DNA from: Mucilaginibacter sp. L196 | GTDB taxonomy: Bacteria; Bacteroidota; Bacteroidia; Sphingobacteriales; Sphingobacteriaceae | Reading direction: 5' to 3' | Length of the DNA stretch: 64,000 nucleotides | NCBI RefSeq assembly: GCF_009765905.1 | Contig: NZ_LMUO01000015.1 | Location: 648,019 to 712,018, forward strand | Part shown: piece after piece, positions 1 to 8,005 of the stretch | How positions within the stretch are numbered: the stretch's first letter is position 1 | How the letters are laid out: the number at the start of each line of letters is the position of its first letter | Made by a program: the position numbers and the translations under genes | The notes under the pieces: model-generated | What the model was told of the DNA's origin: nothing | Database searches by the model: none | What the model saw: the letters and a program-made list of their open reading frames with translations, nothing else

Positions 1-207
1 TATAACGTTCCCAAAGAGTGGTTAGATAGGCTTAAGGTAAAGTCAGCAAGAATATTTGTATCAGGGCAGAATCTCTGGACCTGGACAAAGTACACGGGAT
101 TGGATCCTGAAGTAAGCACTTACAATTCTGTACTTACCGGCGGATTCGATTATAGTGCTTATCCGCGGCCAAGAACAATTGCATTAGGTGCTAATATCAG
201 TTTATAA
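1..207 (+). CDS. SusC/RagA-type TonB-dependent receptor, C-terminal fragment
   Basis: The window opens inside an open frame that runs in frame 1 to a TAA at 205-207. The 68 residues visible read like the last beta strands of a SusC/RagA outer-membrane receptor. They contain the motif SGQNLWTWTKYTGLDPE, and the chain ends YPRPRTIALGANISL, the usual end of this family with its alternating hydrophobic last strand. SusC proteins form the TonB-powered channel under the SusD lid. The stop lies 17 bases before the SusD start, as expected for a susCD pair. The plug and most of the barrel lie outside the window. Confidence 0.9.
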   Translation, partial: YNVPKEWLDRLKVKSARIFVSGQNLWTWTKYTGLDPEVSTYNSVLTGGFDYSAYPRPRTIALGANISL

Positions 208-224
208 ATTAAAAGAACGACATT

Positions 225-2207
225 ATGAAAAAGATAATCAGTTTAACATTAGCCTTACTGTGTATCGGTATGATTTCCTGTAAGAAATTTCTTGATACCA
301 CGCCGGTGGATCAACTGGAACAAGTGGATTATTATAATACAGCCGCTAAATTGAACAGTGCTTTAGCCGGTGTTTATCAGCCCCTGACTACCGCAGGTAT
401 TTACGGGGATAACATGTTCGATGAACTTGGCGGTCCGACTGACGAGGGTTTTTATGCCCGTTCAGCGCAAACCACCGATATGGAGGTGTATAATTTTGAT
501 TATGGCAACGCCAATTTGAGCGCCTACTGGACGCAGATATATAAAGGCATTGAACGTGCAAATATCCTGATCCAGAATATTAACGTCGCTCCAATGGATG
601 CGACTGCGCGGCAGCAAATTTTAGGTGAGACGTTATTTCTCAGGGGATACTATTATTATTTACTAGTTACCAGTTTTGGCGCTGTTCCCTTAAAAACGGT
701 TCCGACGCCATCTGTTAATGCGGTGAATATTCCGTGTACACCGGCTAAACAGGTTTATGCCCAGATTTTGGCTGATATGCAATCTGCTGAGGGGAAAGTA
801 GCTACCGCTACAACATTGGGTGCGGGCAGTCATGTTTCTAAAACCACTGTGGAGGGAATACTTGCAAGGGTTTGTTTGTCCATGGCTGGCTATCCATTGA
901 ACGATGATTCGAAATATGCCGATGCACTGGCGTGGGCACAAAAAGTACAGGCATCAGGCGAACATACGCTTAACCCTAATTACAAACAGATATTTATTAA
1001 TCTGGCACAGGATATCTATGATGTGAAAGAAAGTATGTGGGAGGTTGACAATAAAGGCACCGGTGCAGATGGTATGGGTAACGTTAACCGATTGGGGAAT
1101 ACCAACGGCATCGCGCTGTCAGTCAACTATAATACCATCGGTTACAGCTATGGGTTTATTGACGCTACATTAAAACTGTATAACTTATACGAACCCGGTG
1201 ATCTTAGACGTGACTGGAACATAGCCCAGTTTAGTTACAATTCGGCTACCACGCCGGTATCTTACACTTATTTCACGCCTGCACAAATATATAACCGTAA
1301 TTCAGGTAAATATCGCCGCGAATATGAACTTTCAGCGGTAAAGGCGAAGAATTATACGCCTATCAATTTCCCGATACTCCGTTACTCAGACGTATTGCTA
1401 ATGATCGCTGAGGCTGAGAATCATATTAACGGCCCTGATCAGGTTGCTTATGATGCTATTAATCAGGTACGGCGTCGCGGTTTTGGTTTAAATCCGAGTA
1501 CGCCGGTCGCATCTGTAAGTGTATTGAATACGATTACGCTGGCAACGACGGGCAATACCGGCTATCTGGCAACTGTTCCAGATGTTCAGGTGAGTTTCAT
1601 TGGCGGAGGTGGTACAGGTGCTACGGGCTCGGCATCGGTAGGCACGAATGGAAAAGTTTCGGGTATTGCAATTTTATCACCGGGAAGCGGCTATACGGCT
1701 CCGCCGACTGTTGTGGTTGGTACGCCATGGGCGGCTGGTACCGCTTATACTGCCGGTACCCAGATTGTCAGCGGGGGCAAGCTATACACCGTAACCACCG
1801 CGGGCACGTCAACGGCAACGGCGCCGACACAAACATCAGGAGCTTCGTCCGCCTCTTCTACAGGCGCAGTGTTTACCTATGCGGGAGTAGCAGCCACTGC
1901 AACGGTGACAGTCGCTACTTCAACAGTAGATCTGGCAGGACTTAGCCAGGCGGATTTTCAACAAGCGATAGAGGATGAACGCGCCCGCGAGCTATGTTAT
2001 GAGGCATGGAGAAAGTTTGATTTGATCCGCTGGGGTACTTGGGTTCAAACGATGAATGCGCTTGCAAATGAAATGAAAGCCGATGCAGGATCGTTTGCCT
2101 ATGGTGCGCTGGCCGGTTCAAATATTACCAACAGAAATCTGCTTTATCCGATTCCGGCTTCGGAAATTACGGTTAACAGTGCTGCAACACAAAATCCAGG
2201 ATGGTAA
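225..2207 (+). CDS. RagB/SusD family outer-membrane glycan-binding lipoprotein with internal insert
   Basis: This 660-residue protein starts with a lipoprotein signal (lipobox MISC, Cys at about 19) followed by KKFLDTTP, a SusD hallmark. The TPR-like helical body is recognisable (YWTQIYKGIERANILIQNI, LRGYYYYLLV) and so is the C-terminal signature DERARELCYEAWRKFDLIRWG. SusD caps the SusC channel and captures oligosaccharide at the surface. The chain is longer than the usual 480-560 residues because about 135 residues (roughly 430-566) rich in Gly, Ala and Thr interrupt the conserved C-terminal region. The insert contains a GSGYTAPPTVVV segment and then a W-x-x-G-T-x-Y-x-x-G segment resembling small carbohydrate-binding or tail-fibre modules. 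Family assignment is firm; the insert's function is inference. Confidence 0.95.
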   Translation: MKKIISLTLALLCIGMISCKKFLDTTPVDQLEQVDYYNTAAKLNSALAGVYQPLTTAGIYGDNMFDELGGPTDEGFYARSAQTTDMEVYNFDYGNANLSAYWTQIYKGIERANILIQNINVAPMDATARQQILGETLFLRGYYYYLLVTSFGAVPLKTVPTPSVNAVNIPCTPAKQVYAQILADMQSAEGKVATATTLGAGSHVSKTTVEGILARVCLSMAGYPLNDDSKYADALAWAQKVQASGEHTLNPNYKQIFINLAQDIYDVKESMWEVDNKGTGADGMGNVNRLGNTNGIALSVNYNTIGYSYGFIDATLKLYNLYEPGDLRRDWNIAQFSYNSATTPVSYTYFTPAQIYNRNSGKYRREYELSAVKAKNYTPINFPILRYSDVLLMIAEAENHINGPDQVAYDAINQVRRRGFGLNPSTPVASVSVLNTITLATTGNTGYLATVPDVQVSFIGGGGTGATGSASVGTNGKVSGIAILSPGSGYTAPPTVVVGTPWAAGTAYTAGTQIVSGGKLYTVTTAGTSTATAPTQTSGASSASSTGAVFTYAGVAATATVTVATSTVDLAGLSQADFQQAIEDERARELCYEAWRKFDLIRWGTWVQTMNALANEMKADAGSFAYGALAGSNITNRNLLYPIPASEITVNSAATQNPGW

Positions 2208-2227
2208 AACTAAAATCAAAAGATCAA

Positions 2228-3253
2228 ATGTCAACATTAAAATATATCCAATTCGCCCGTTACCTATTGGTAACTGCGGGCATTCTGCTGTCTGCGTGCA
2301 GTAAGAAAGACAGTGTGACACCGGCAACGTTCGATGTCGTAAGCGCTCATATTAACGGAACTGCATCCAGTTCATTTTCAAGCAAGGACACCGTTTTGTT
2401 CAAGTTTAGCGGAGACCCAAACCAAATTAGTTTTTATTCGGGTGAAATCGGCAAACGCTATAATTATATCAACCGGATCACAGCAGCTGGAGATCCCCAG
2501 CTGCTGTTTAGTACGGTACGTGCCAATGGAACACAGTCAGGTTCCCTGTCACTGCTCGTTTCCAGTGATTTCAAAGGCGTGGTTGTCCGCACCATTGCCG
2601 GGGTTGTTACGCGCGATACCTTATCGACCAATGCGAATATTGCCGCAGCGACCTGGACGGACATTACCAGCAGGGCAACTCTTTCTACAGGGTCTACAAC
2701 CGCGTTGCCTTCAGGAGTAATTGACCTGGCAGATTTTTCGAAGGGAAAACCGATTTATATAGCGTTTAAATACGATGCGGTAGCGGGATCCATTCAAAAT
2801 AAATGGACGATCACGAATCTGTCAGTCAACAATGTGCTCCCGGATAGTAGCGTTTACACTATAGCCAGCCTTAACAGTTCTACTTCTGCCATCACTAATT
2901 ACGGTAACAGCACCTATGGACCAGGTTGGGCGGTTTCTTTTGATCCCACAAAAAACGCCAATCTTTATGGATGGGTATACACGGATAAAACATCGCTGGT
3001 CATTACCGGTGCGGCAACTGCGGTGACGGCTACCGCAAATGCGGAGGCATGGGCAATTATGGGACCAATAGATCTTACCCGCGTTACGCCCGATATTGGC
3101 GTCAATATTAAGTCCATCACGGCCGCGCTTGCTACTTATCAATATAACTATGCTAAAGCAGGAACCTATAACGCGGTATTTGTAGGCGGAAATTACACGC
3201 CTACTGCTTCCAGTACAGTTGTTAAAAAAGCCACGATAACAATTACTCCCTGA
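2228..3253 (+). CDS. DUF5017-like surface lipoprotein of the PUL
   Basis: This is a 341-residue lipoprotein when started at the ATG at 2228, which gives a compact signal peptide with lipobox LLSAC. An upstream in-frame ATG at 2201 overlaps the SusD stop and would add nine mostly polar residues, so 2228 is preferred. The N-terminal region has the pattern SSKDTVLFKFSGDPNQISFYSGE, typical of DUF5017-type proteins that follow susCD in Bacteroidetes. The remainder is beta-rich with many Ser and Thr. It probably acts as a surface glycan-binding protein (SusE/F-like). It overlaps the next start by one base (TGATG), so the PUL genes are translationally coupled. The DUF assignment is from recall of the motif. 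Confidence 0.7.
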   Translation: MSTLKYIQFARYLLVTAGILLSACSKKDSVTPATFDVVSAHINGTASSSFSSKDTVLFKFSGDPNQISFYSGEIGKRYNYINRITAAGDPQLLFSTVRANGTQSGSLSLLVSSDFKGVVVRTIAGVVTRDTLSTNANIAAATWTDITSRATLSTGSTTALPSGVIDLADFSKGKPIYIAFKYDAVAGSIQNKWTITNLSVNNVLPDSSVYTIASLNSSTSAITNYGNSTYGPGWAVSFDPTKNANLYGWVYTDKTSLVITGAATAVTATANAEAWAIMGPIDLTRVTPDIGVNIKSITAALATYQYNYAKAGTYNAVFVGGNYTPTASSTVVKKATITITP

Positions 3254-4116
3254 TGAAAAGATATATCCTGAGTTTCATCATCTGTGTGCTAACCTTTACA
3301 AGCGGCTTTGCTCAAAACGCAAAGCACGCTTTTAGGGTGTATGGTTTTATTCCTTACGCAGGCTACTTTCAGAACGGGCAACCGAAGGCTGCCTCCTTTA
3401 ATGTGATGCAACAATACCTGGCCACGTTGGGCATCTCAAAATATAATTTAATTTATGAGAGCCGCATCGCCAATTTCCCGGATGGAAACAAGACCCATGG
3501 TGTGATCGATACGCCGAGATTACAGGGTTTTGCAAAACTTGCCTCGCTAGAGCCCGAAGTACTTGTTGCGCTTGACCTGGAAGGGTGGAATCGCTTTGAT
3601 ACGGTAAATACGACCAGAAAACTCATCGACGCGGTCAACACATTCAAGGCCATCAATAAACAATCCCCGGTTGGTTTTTATGCTACTGTACCGCAGGATA
3701 CTTATGGTAACCCGAAGGATACGGTATTATGTAATAAGCTGAATAAAGCTTATGCGAATGTGGCTGCTGTCGTAGATTATTTCAGCCCCTCACTTTATAA
3801 TTATCGCGGAGCAGGGAGAGATGAGTGGAAAAAGGAAGTCTTGTATAATGTAGCCGCATGTAAAAAATATGGCTACCCTCAAAAGAAAATCATTCCCTAC
3901 ATCACGCCGGAAATTACGATTAATGGCCATACTGAATTGCTCAACTATGACGAAATGTTATATCGGTTGAATACACTGTACGAATTGGGCGTTGACGGTT
4001 GCCTGTTATGGACAAGCAGCGGAACACGCGATGCCGATGGTAAGCGGCCGTTTGTAAACGAAGATGAAGGATGGTTGAAGGCCGTAAAGGATTTTATTAG
4101 ACAACATAAGAGTTAA
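3253..4116 (+). CDS. secreted TIM-barrel-like putative glycoside hydrolase
   Basis: A 287-residue protein with a cleavable signal peptide (hydrophobic core, then SGFAQ). Features suggesting a (beta/alpha)8 glycosidase are an acidic strand end ALDLEGW (about residues 117-123), a later VVDYFSPSLYNY strand, and ELGVDGCLLWTSSG near the C terminus. The last resembles the strand 7-8 region of GH56 hyaluronidases (a Gly-x-x-Gly...Trp-Gly-Ser pattern). That likeness is weak and judged by eye, and no family is claimed. Its position between susD-type lipoproteins, a beta-helix protein and GH20 supports a role in depolymerising a hexosamine-containing glycan. Confidence 0.55.
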   Translation: MKRYILSFIICVLTFTSGFAQNAKHAFRVYGFIPYAGYFQNGQPKAASFNVMQQYLATLGISKYNLIYESRIANFPDGNKTHGVIDTPRLQGFAKLASLEPEVLVALDLEGWNRFDTVNTTRKLIDAVNTFKAINKQSPVGFYATVPQDTYGNPKDTVLCNKLNKAYANVAAVVDYFSPSLYNYRGAGRDEWKKEVLYNVAACKKYGYPQKKIIPYITPEITINGHTELLNYDEMLYRLNTLYELGVDGCLLWTSSGTRDADGKRPFVNEDEGWLKAVKDFIRQHKS

Positions 4117-4137
4117 ATCATTTTTTAATAAAAAAAT

Positions 4138-5358
4138 ATGAAAAACAGAAATCTGCAATTACTTTGGTTAACTGTGCTTACACTCGCTATCATTTCATGT
4201 AAAAAAAGTGATCATGCACCGATAACAGGATCAGTAAAAAACAATTCCCTGCTAAAAGCAGACGCTGTTTCGGGCCCCATAATTGAAACCGGTATGACTT
4301 TGACTCAAATCAACGCGGTCATTGCCGGAGCAAGTGCAGGTCAAACAGTGTATGTTCAGCCCGGCACTTATACCATAACCGGTAAAATAGTGATGAAAGC
4401 TGGAGTTTCGATTGTTAAGCAGACAACAACGAATCCAGTCTTCGATGCAACAAGTCTCCCAAATGAGCTAACGATTGATTATACGACAGATGTAAGTGGG
4501 GTGCTTTTATCAGGGCTTACTTTTTGGAATATCCGAATGCAGATAACAGGTTCGAGTAAGACATCTGTAAAATATTGCATTTTCGATTATGGGAAACGTA
4601 CGCCAAACACTAATAAAACAAATAATTTAAAGGATGATTATCTGGAATATATCGATACCGATAGCGCATTGGTATCCAATAGTGTGTTTTGCCACCGTTC
4701 AACCGATCCTGGTCGCGGCGTATGGATGAAAGGTTCCACGAATACTAATGTTTTAAATAACACTTTTGGAAATGGCGGTACCACGGGTTATTTCGTATGC
4801 GGCATAGATGATAACAGCCAGAGCAATTCACTTCTGGATGGTAATACGCTGAACAGGAATACGGTATTAAACACTGTTGATTCTCTTACGGATCATGGTA
4901 TCTATGGGCACAGTTTTGACGGTTTAACCATATCAAACAACAATATTTCAGGCTGGCCGGCCAATGGAAACGGAGGTTCAGTTAAGGTACGCAACGGGCA
5001 GCATGTTTCCATTTCCAATAATACCATGAACGGTTCGGGAGTGTTGTTATATGAATATTCAAATTTGCCGGCATATCCATATCTTAAATATGTCACCGTA
5101 ACTGCAAACACAATTAATATTAGCGCACCTGCGGGTGACCTTTATCATGGTATTGGGTATTATCGCGATAATAGTACGGATACCGAATATTCAATCAATA
5201 TTACCGGGAATCTATTACCAGATGGCAGTATTGTCATGAACGGTTCAAACATAAACGTCGCTAGTTTTAATGCTGGCGGCGGCGGAGTATTCAACAATGA
5301 CACTGCATCGGGATACCTTTTGTTAAAGACAGGGATAAACAATTCGGGTAATTATTAA
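4138..5358 (+). CDS. right-handed parallel beta-helix lipoprotein, possible polysaccharide lyase
   Basis: This 406-residue lipoprotein has a signal peptide ending in IISCKK. After residue 50 it shows repeated short turns with Asn ladders (NVLNNTFGNGG, LLDGNTLNRNTV, LTISNNNISGW, VSISNNTMNGSG), characteristic of right-handed parallel beta-helices such as pectate-lyase-like and PL6 (alginate or chondroitin B lyase) proteins. The opening (TLTQINAVIAGASAGQTVYVQPGTY) matches the usual start of PL6-like helices. Catalytic Lys/Arg residues cannot be assigned with confidence, so it could be a lyase, an epimerase or a binding protein. Its stop overlaps the next ATG by one base (TAATG). Confidence 0.65.
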   Translation: MKNRNLQLLWLTVLTLAIISCKKSDHAPITGSVKNNSLLKADAVSGPIIETGMTLTQINAVIAGASAGQTVYVQPGTYTITGKIVMKAGVSIVKQTTTNPVFDATSLPNELTIDYTTDVSGVLLSGLTFWNIRMQITGSSKTSVKYCIFDYGKRTPNTNKTNNLKDDYLEYIDTDSALVSNSVFCHRSTDPGRGVWMKGSTNTNVLNNTFGNGGTTGYFVCGIDDNSQSNSLLDGNTLNRNTVLNTVDSLTDHGIYGHSFDGLTISNNNISGWPANGNGGSVKVRNGQHVSISNNTMNGSGVLLYEYSNLPAYPYLKYVTVTANTINISAPAGDLYHGIGYYRDNSTDTEYSINITGNLLPDGSIVMNGSNINVASFNAGGGGVFNNDTASGYLLLKTGINNSGNY

Positions 5359-6962
5359 TGGTGATGAAAGGACTGCTAATATTTGCTTGTTTCTTTTGGA
5401 ACGGCTACGCAATCGCGCAGCAATGTCCGATTGTCCCATTCCCAAATGATGTAAAGACGATTAATGGGAAGCTGACCTTAACTGTAAACACACAAATAAT
5501 ATGCGACGATGACCGGATTAATGAACAGGCGATTTATTTGCAACAGCAAATCTTAAAAACTACCGGCTTAACGCTATCAGTAGGAGCAAAAAGCACAAAT
5601 TCTGCAATCACACTAAAGTTGGAAAATAGTATAGAAGGAGCGGAAGCCTATAGGCTCGATGTTAAACCCAATGGAGTAAATATCACTGCAGCGACAGCTC
5701 ATGGTATCTTCAATGGCATCAATTCGCTTCTACAACTTATTCGCCTTAGCGTGGTCAAAAACAATAATATCAGCATCACCTGCTGGTCGATTAAGGATAG
5801 TCCCCGTTTTGCATGGCGTGGACTATTATTGGATGAGTCGCGCCATTATTTTGGCATGGAGATGGTAAAAGAGTTGCTCGATTGGATGGCATTTTATAAA
5901 CTCAACAAGTTTCACTGGCATTTAACAGACGAACCTGCCTGGCGACTGGAAATTAAAGCTTATCCGAAACTGGCACTCACCGGAGGTATTGGTAATTTTG
6001 ACGATCCCAAGGCACCTTCTCAATATTACACCCAAGAACAGATCAAAGATGTGGTTGCTTATGCAGCTGACCGCTTTATCGATGTTATCCCGGAAATAGA
6101 TATGCCGGGACATGCATCAGCAGCTAACAAAGCCTATCCTGTTTTTAGCGGCGGGGGATCGACTAAGCACCCGGAGTTTACTTTCAATCCCGGCCTGGAT
6201 AGTACTTACAGTTATTTGGGTCGAATCTTGCGTGAAACGGATGTCCTTTTTCAATCTCAAATGGTGCATTTGGGTGGTGATGAAGTAAGTTTTGGCAATG
6301 AAAAATGGCGCACTGACCCAGGAGTAGTTAAACTCATGCAAGATCAACACCTTGCTGACCTCACAGCAGTAGAACATTATTTCACTGCTCGGATGGCTGA
6401 TACTTTATTTCAGCTAAACAACAAAGTATTACTCTGGGACGAGGCGGCAGATGCCGATTTGCCGCGAGACAAAACGCTCATATTCTGGTGGCGGCACGAT
6501 CATCCTGAACAATTAAAAAAGGCCTTGGACAAAGGTTATTTCACTATACTTTGTCCCCGGCTGCCCTTTTACTTTGATTTCATGCAGGATAGTACACAGC
6601 GGCTTGGCCGAAAATGGAAGGGGGCTATCGTTACATTGGATAAACTGTATGCTTTTAATCTGAATGATCTGCAGGTGAGCAATGAGCACCGGCATCAGAT
6701 TATTGGTGTACAAGCCGGCATTTGGACTGAATTCATCACTACAAAAGAAAAATTAGAATATATGCTTTTTCCCAGGATTACCGCATTAGCAGAAATAGGA
6801 TGGACACTGGACGAGAAAAAAAGTATTACTGGTTTTCATCAAAGGGTTCTTGATCAACTTAAATTATACCGTAAAGACGGTATATATTACTATAATCCAT
6901 TTAAGCCGCAGCAAACCCCGGAGCCACTTACAGCTCGACAGGTTGCAAATTTATCCGAATAA
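5358..6962 (+). CDS. glycoside hydrolase family 20 beta-N-acetylhexosaminidase
   Basis: A 534-residue exported enzyme (signal ending YAIAQ; an alternative start two codons on is possible). The N-terminal GH20b alpha/beta domain (about 20-145) precedes the barrel. The barrel has WRGLLLDESRHYFG, FHWHLTDEPAWRLEIKAYP, PEIDMPGHASAA and the catalytic pair in HLGGDEVSFG (Asp-Glu, about residues 311-312), which polarises the 2-acetamido group for substrate-assisted catalysis. Family knowledge predicts release of terminal beta-GlcNAc or GalNAc in the periplasm. As last gene of the PUL it implies that the target glycan contains N-acetylhexosamine. A terminator follows 65 bases later. Confidence 0.93.
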   Translation: MVMKGLLIFACFFWNGYAIAQQCPIVPFPNDVKTINGKLTLTVNTQIICDDDRINEQAIYLQQQILKTTGLTLSVGAKSTNSAITLKLENSIEGAEAYRLDVKPNGVNITAATAHGIFNGINSLLQLIRLSVVKNNNISITCWSIKDSPRFAWRGLLLDESRHYFGMEMVKELLDWMAFYKLNKFHWHLTDEPAWRLEIKAYPKLALTGGIGNFDDPKAPSQYYTQEQIKDVVAYAADRFIDVIPEIDMPGHASAANKAYPVFSGGGSTKHPEFTFNPGLDSTYSYLGRILRETDVLFQSQMVHLGGDEVSFGNEKWRTDPGVVKLMQDQHLADLTAVEHYFTARMADTLFQLNNKVLLWDEAADADLPRDKTLIFWWRHDHPEQLKKALDKGYFTILCPRLPFYFDFMQDSTQRLGRKWKGAIVTLDKLYAFNLNDLQVSNEHRHQIIGVQAGIWTEFITTKEKLEYMLFPRITALAEIGWTLDEKKSITGFHQRVLDQLKLYRKDGIYYYNPFKPQQTPEPLTARQVANLSE

Positions 6963-7026
6963 CAAAGATCAGGTTGATTCTGGTCAATAAAGAAAACCCT
7001 TTGGGTTAGTTTAGTAAATAGTGGAA

Positions 7027-7065
7027 AAAGGCCAGTACTGCGGGATGCGGGCTGGCCTTTATTTT
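7027..7065 (+). terminator. intrinsic terminator after the PUL
   Basis: The inverted arms AAAGGCCAG (7027-7035) and CTGGCCTTT (7052-7060) enclose a GC-rich loop and run into a T-rich tract (ATTTTAT). It lies 65 bases after the GH20 stop and closes the rightward PUL transcript. Confidence 0.75.
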
Positions 7066-7142
7066 ATGTGTCTTGAAACGAAAAAATGATTGATTATATA
7101 CATTTTATGTATCAGTAGGAAATAGCGGAATGCTACAACTCT

Positions 7143-7442
7143 TCAGGTCGATACATTATCAATTCGTAATACAATCTTACTTCCCTTATAATAATTGTAG
7201 GTAGGTTTATAAAGTATATAGCCAAAATTGTCAAGATCCTTCATGCATTTATGATAGGTTGCTATTGAGTTTATTCTTGCCAAAGGCATTAAGTCCTTTC
7301 TGTAAATTGTAACTGGATTTTCTAATCCATTTCGCGAACAGAAATAATATATGGCTAGATATAAGGTCAGGTGTGTAGGAAGTAGCCTTTCATCATTTGC
7401 TGCTTTGCGATAAAAATTAATAATATGCTTATGCTTTTCCAT
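7143..7442 (-). CDS. small hypothetical protein, possible winged-helix type
   Basis: A 99-residue protein, basic and rich in Tyr, with no signal peptide. The pattern of two or three helices followed by YILYKPTYNYYKGSKIVLRI resembles the wing of small winged-helix proteins often found on Bacteroidetes mobile elements, but I do not recognise a family. Its ATG overlaps the stop of the upstream HTH gene by one base (TAATG), so the two are co-transcribed and probably coupled. Their position beside a tyrosine recombinase suggests element-encoded control or excision functions. Confidence 0.6.
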   Translation of the reverse strand: MEKHKHIINFYRKAANDERLLPTHLTLYLAIYYFCSRNGLENPVTIYRKDLMPLARINSIATYHKCMKDLDNFGYILYKPTYNYYKGSKIVLRIDNVST

Positions 7443-7705
7443 TATTTCGTGTTGCCCTCCAAAATGTTTTGGATGTCTTCCAATTTGTAATAAATGAGGG
7501 TTCCTAATTTTGAAAAAGGAAGCGTTCCGTTAATTCGTAAATTTTGAAGTGTACCTGGAGATATTTTTAGCATTTGTCTTACTTCAAAACCTTTCAACCA
7601 TTTGACAGGTTGCTCAGATTTCATGGTAAGCAGGTTGCTAATATCTTTTAACAGCTCCAGTTTAAATTGTTGTAAATCTTCCTTGGTGATAATCTCTACC
7701 GACAT
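7442..7705 (-). CDS. excisionase-type helix-turn-helix protein (HTH_17-like)
   Basis: An 87-residue protein. A Lys/Glu-rich N-terminal helix is followed by a MerR/excisionase-type winged HTH at about residues 33-80: WLKGFEVRQMLKISPGTLQN, then TLPFSKLGTLIYYKLEDI. This pattern is typical of small DNA-binding proteins next to Bacteroidetes integrases, where they act as recombination directionality factors or regulators. It lies 300 bases downstream of the integrase on the same strand. The family is clear; an excisionase function is inferred from context. Confidence 0.75.
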   Translation of the reverse strand: MSVEIITKEDLQQFKLELLKDISNLLTMKSEQPVKWLKGFEVRQMLKISPGTLQNLRINGTLPFSKLGTLIYYKLEDIQNILEGNTK

Positions 7706-8005
7706 TTTAATAGATTAAATGCAGCAAATGTGGGGAGGGGACAAGTTGAAATTGGGTTGTATGAAGGGTTGAAACCTTAGATATTTATTTTTTTAGTAGT
7801 AGGGTAAGTAATTAAGAATTGGAAGAAACTATTAGACAGTAAGATTAAAAAATGGCTAAAATCCTAGTTATAGTTTATAGTTAATGAAACCATCAATAAC
7901 TAATAGATAGATTCCAACAACATTGCATAAGTTTATCCAATTGATTTGGATGCAGCAATAAGATCAAATGTATTGACAATGTATAACTGGATATATTATT
8001 ACTAG
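7706..8005. other. AT-rich gap between HTH gene and integrase
   Basis: These 300 bases contain no convincing coding frame. They are AT-rich with several short direct repeats (for example CTAGTTATA at 7864 and 8003). They presumably hold the promoter of the two small minus-strand genes and the integrase 3' region. No strong hairpin terminator was seen. Confidence 0.4.
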
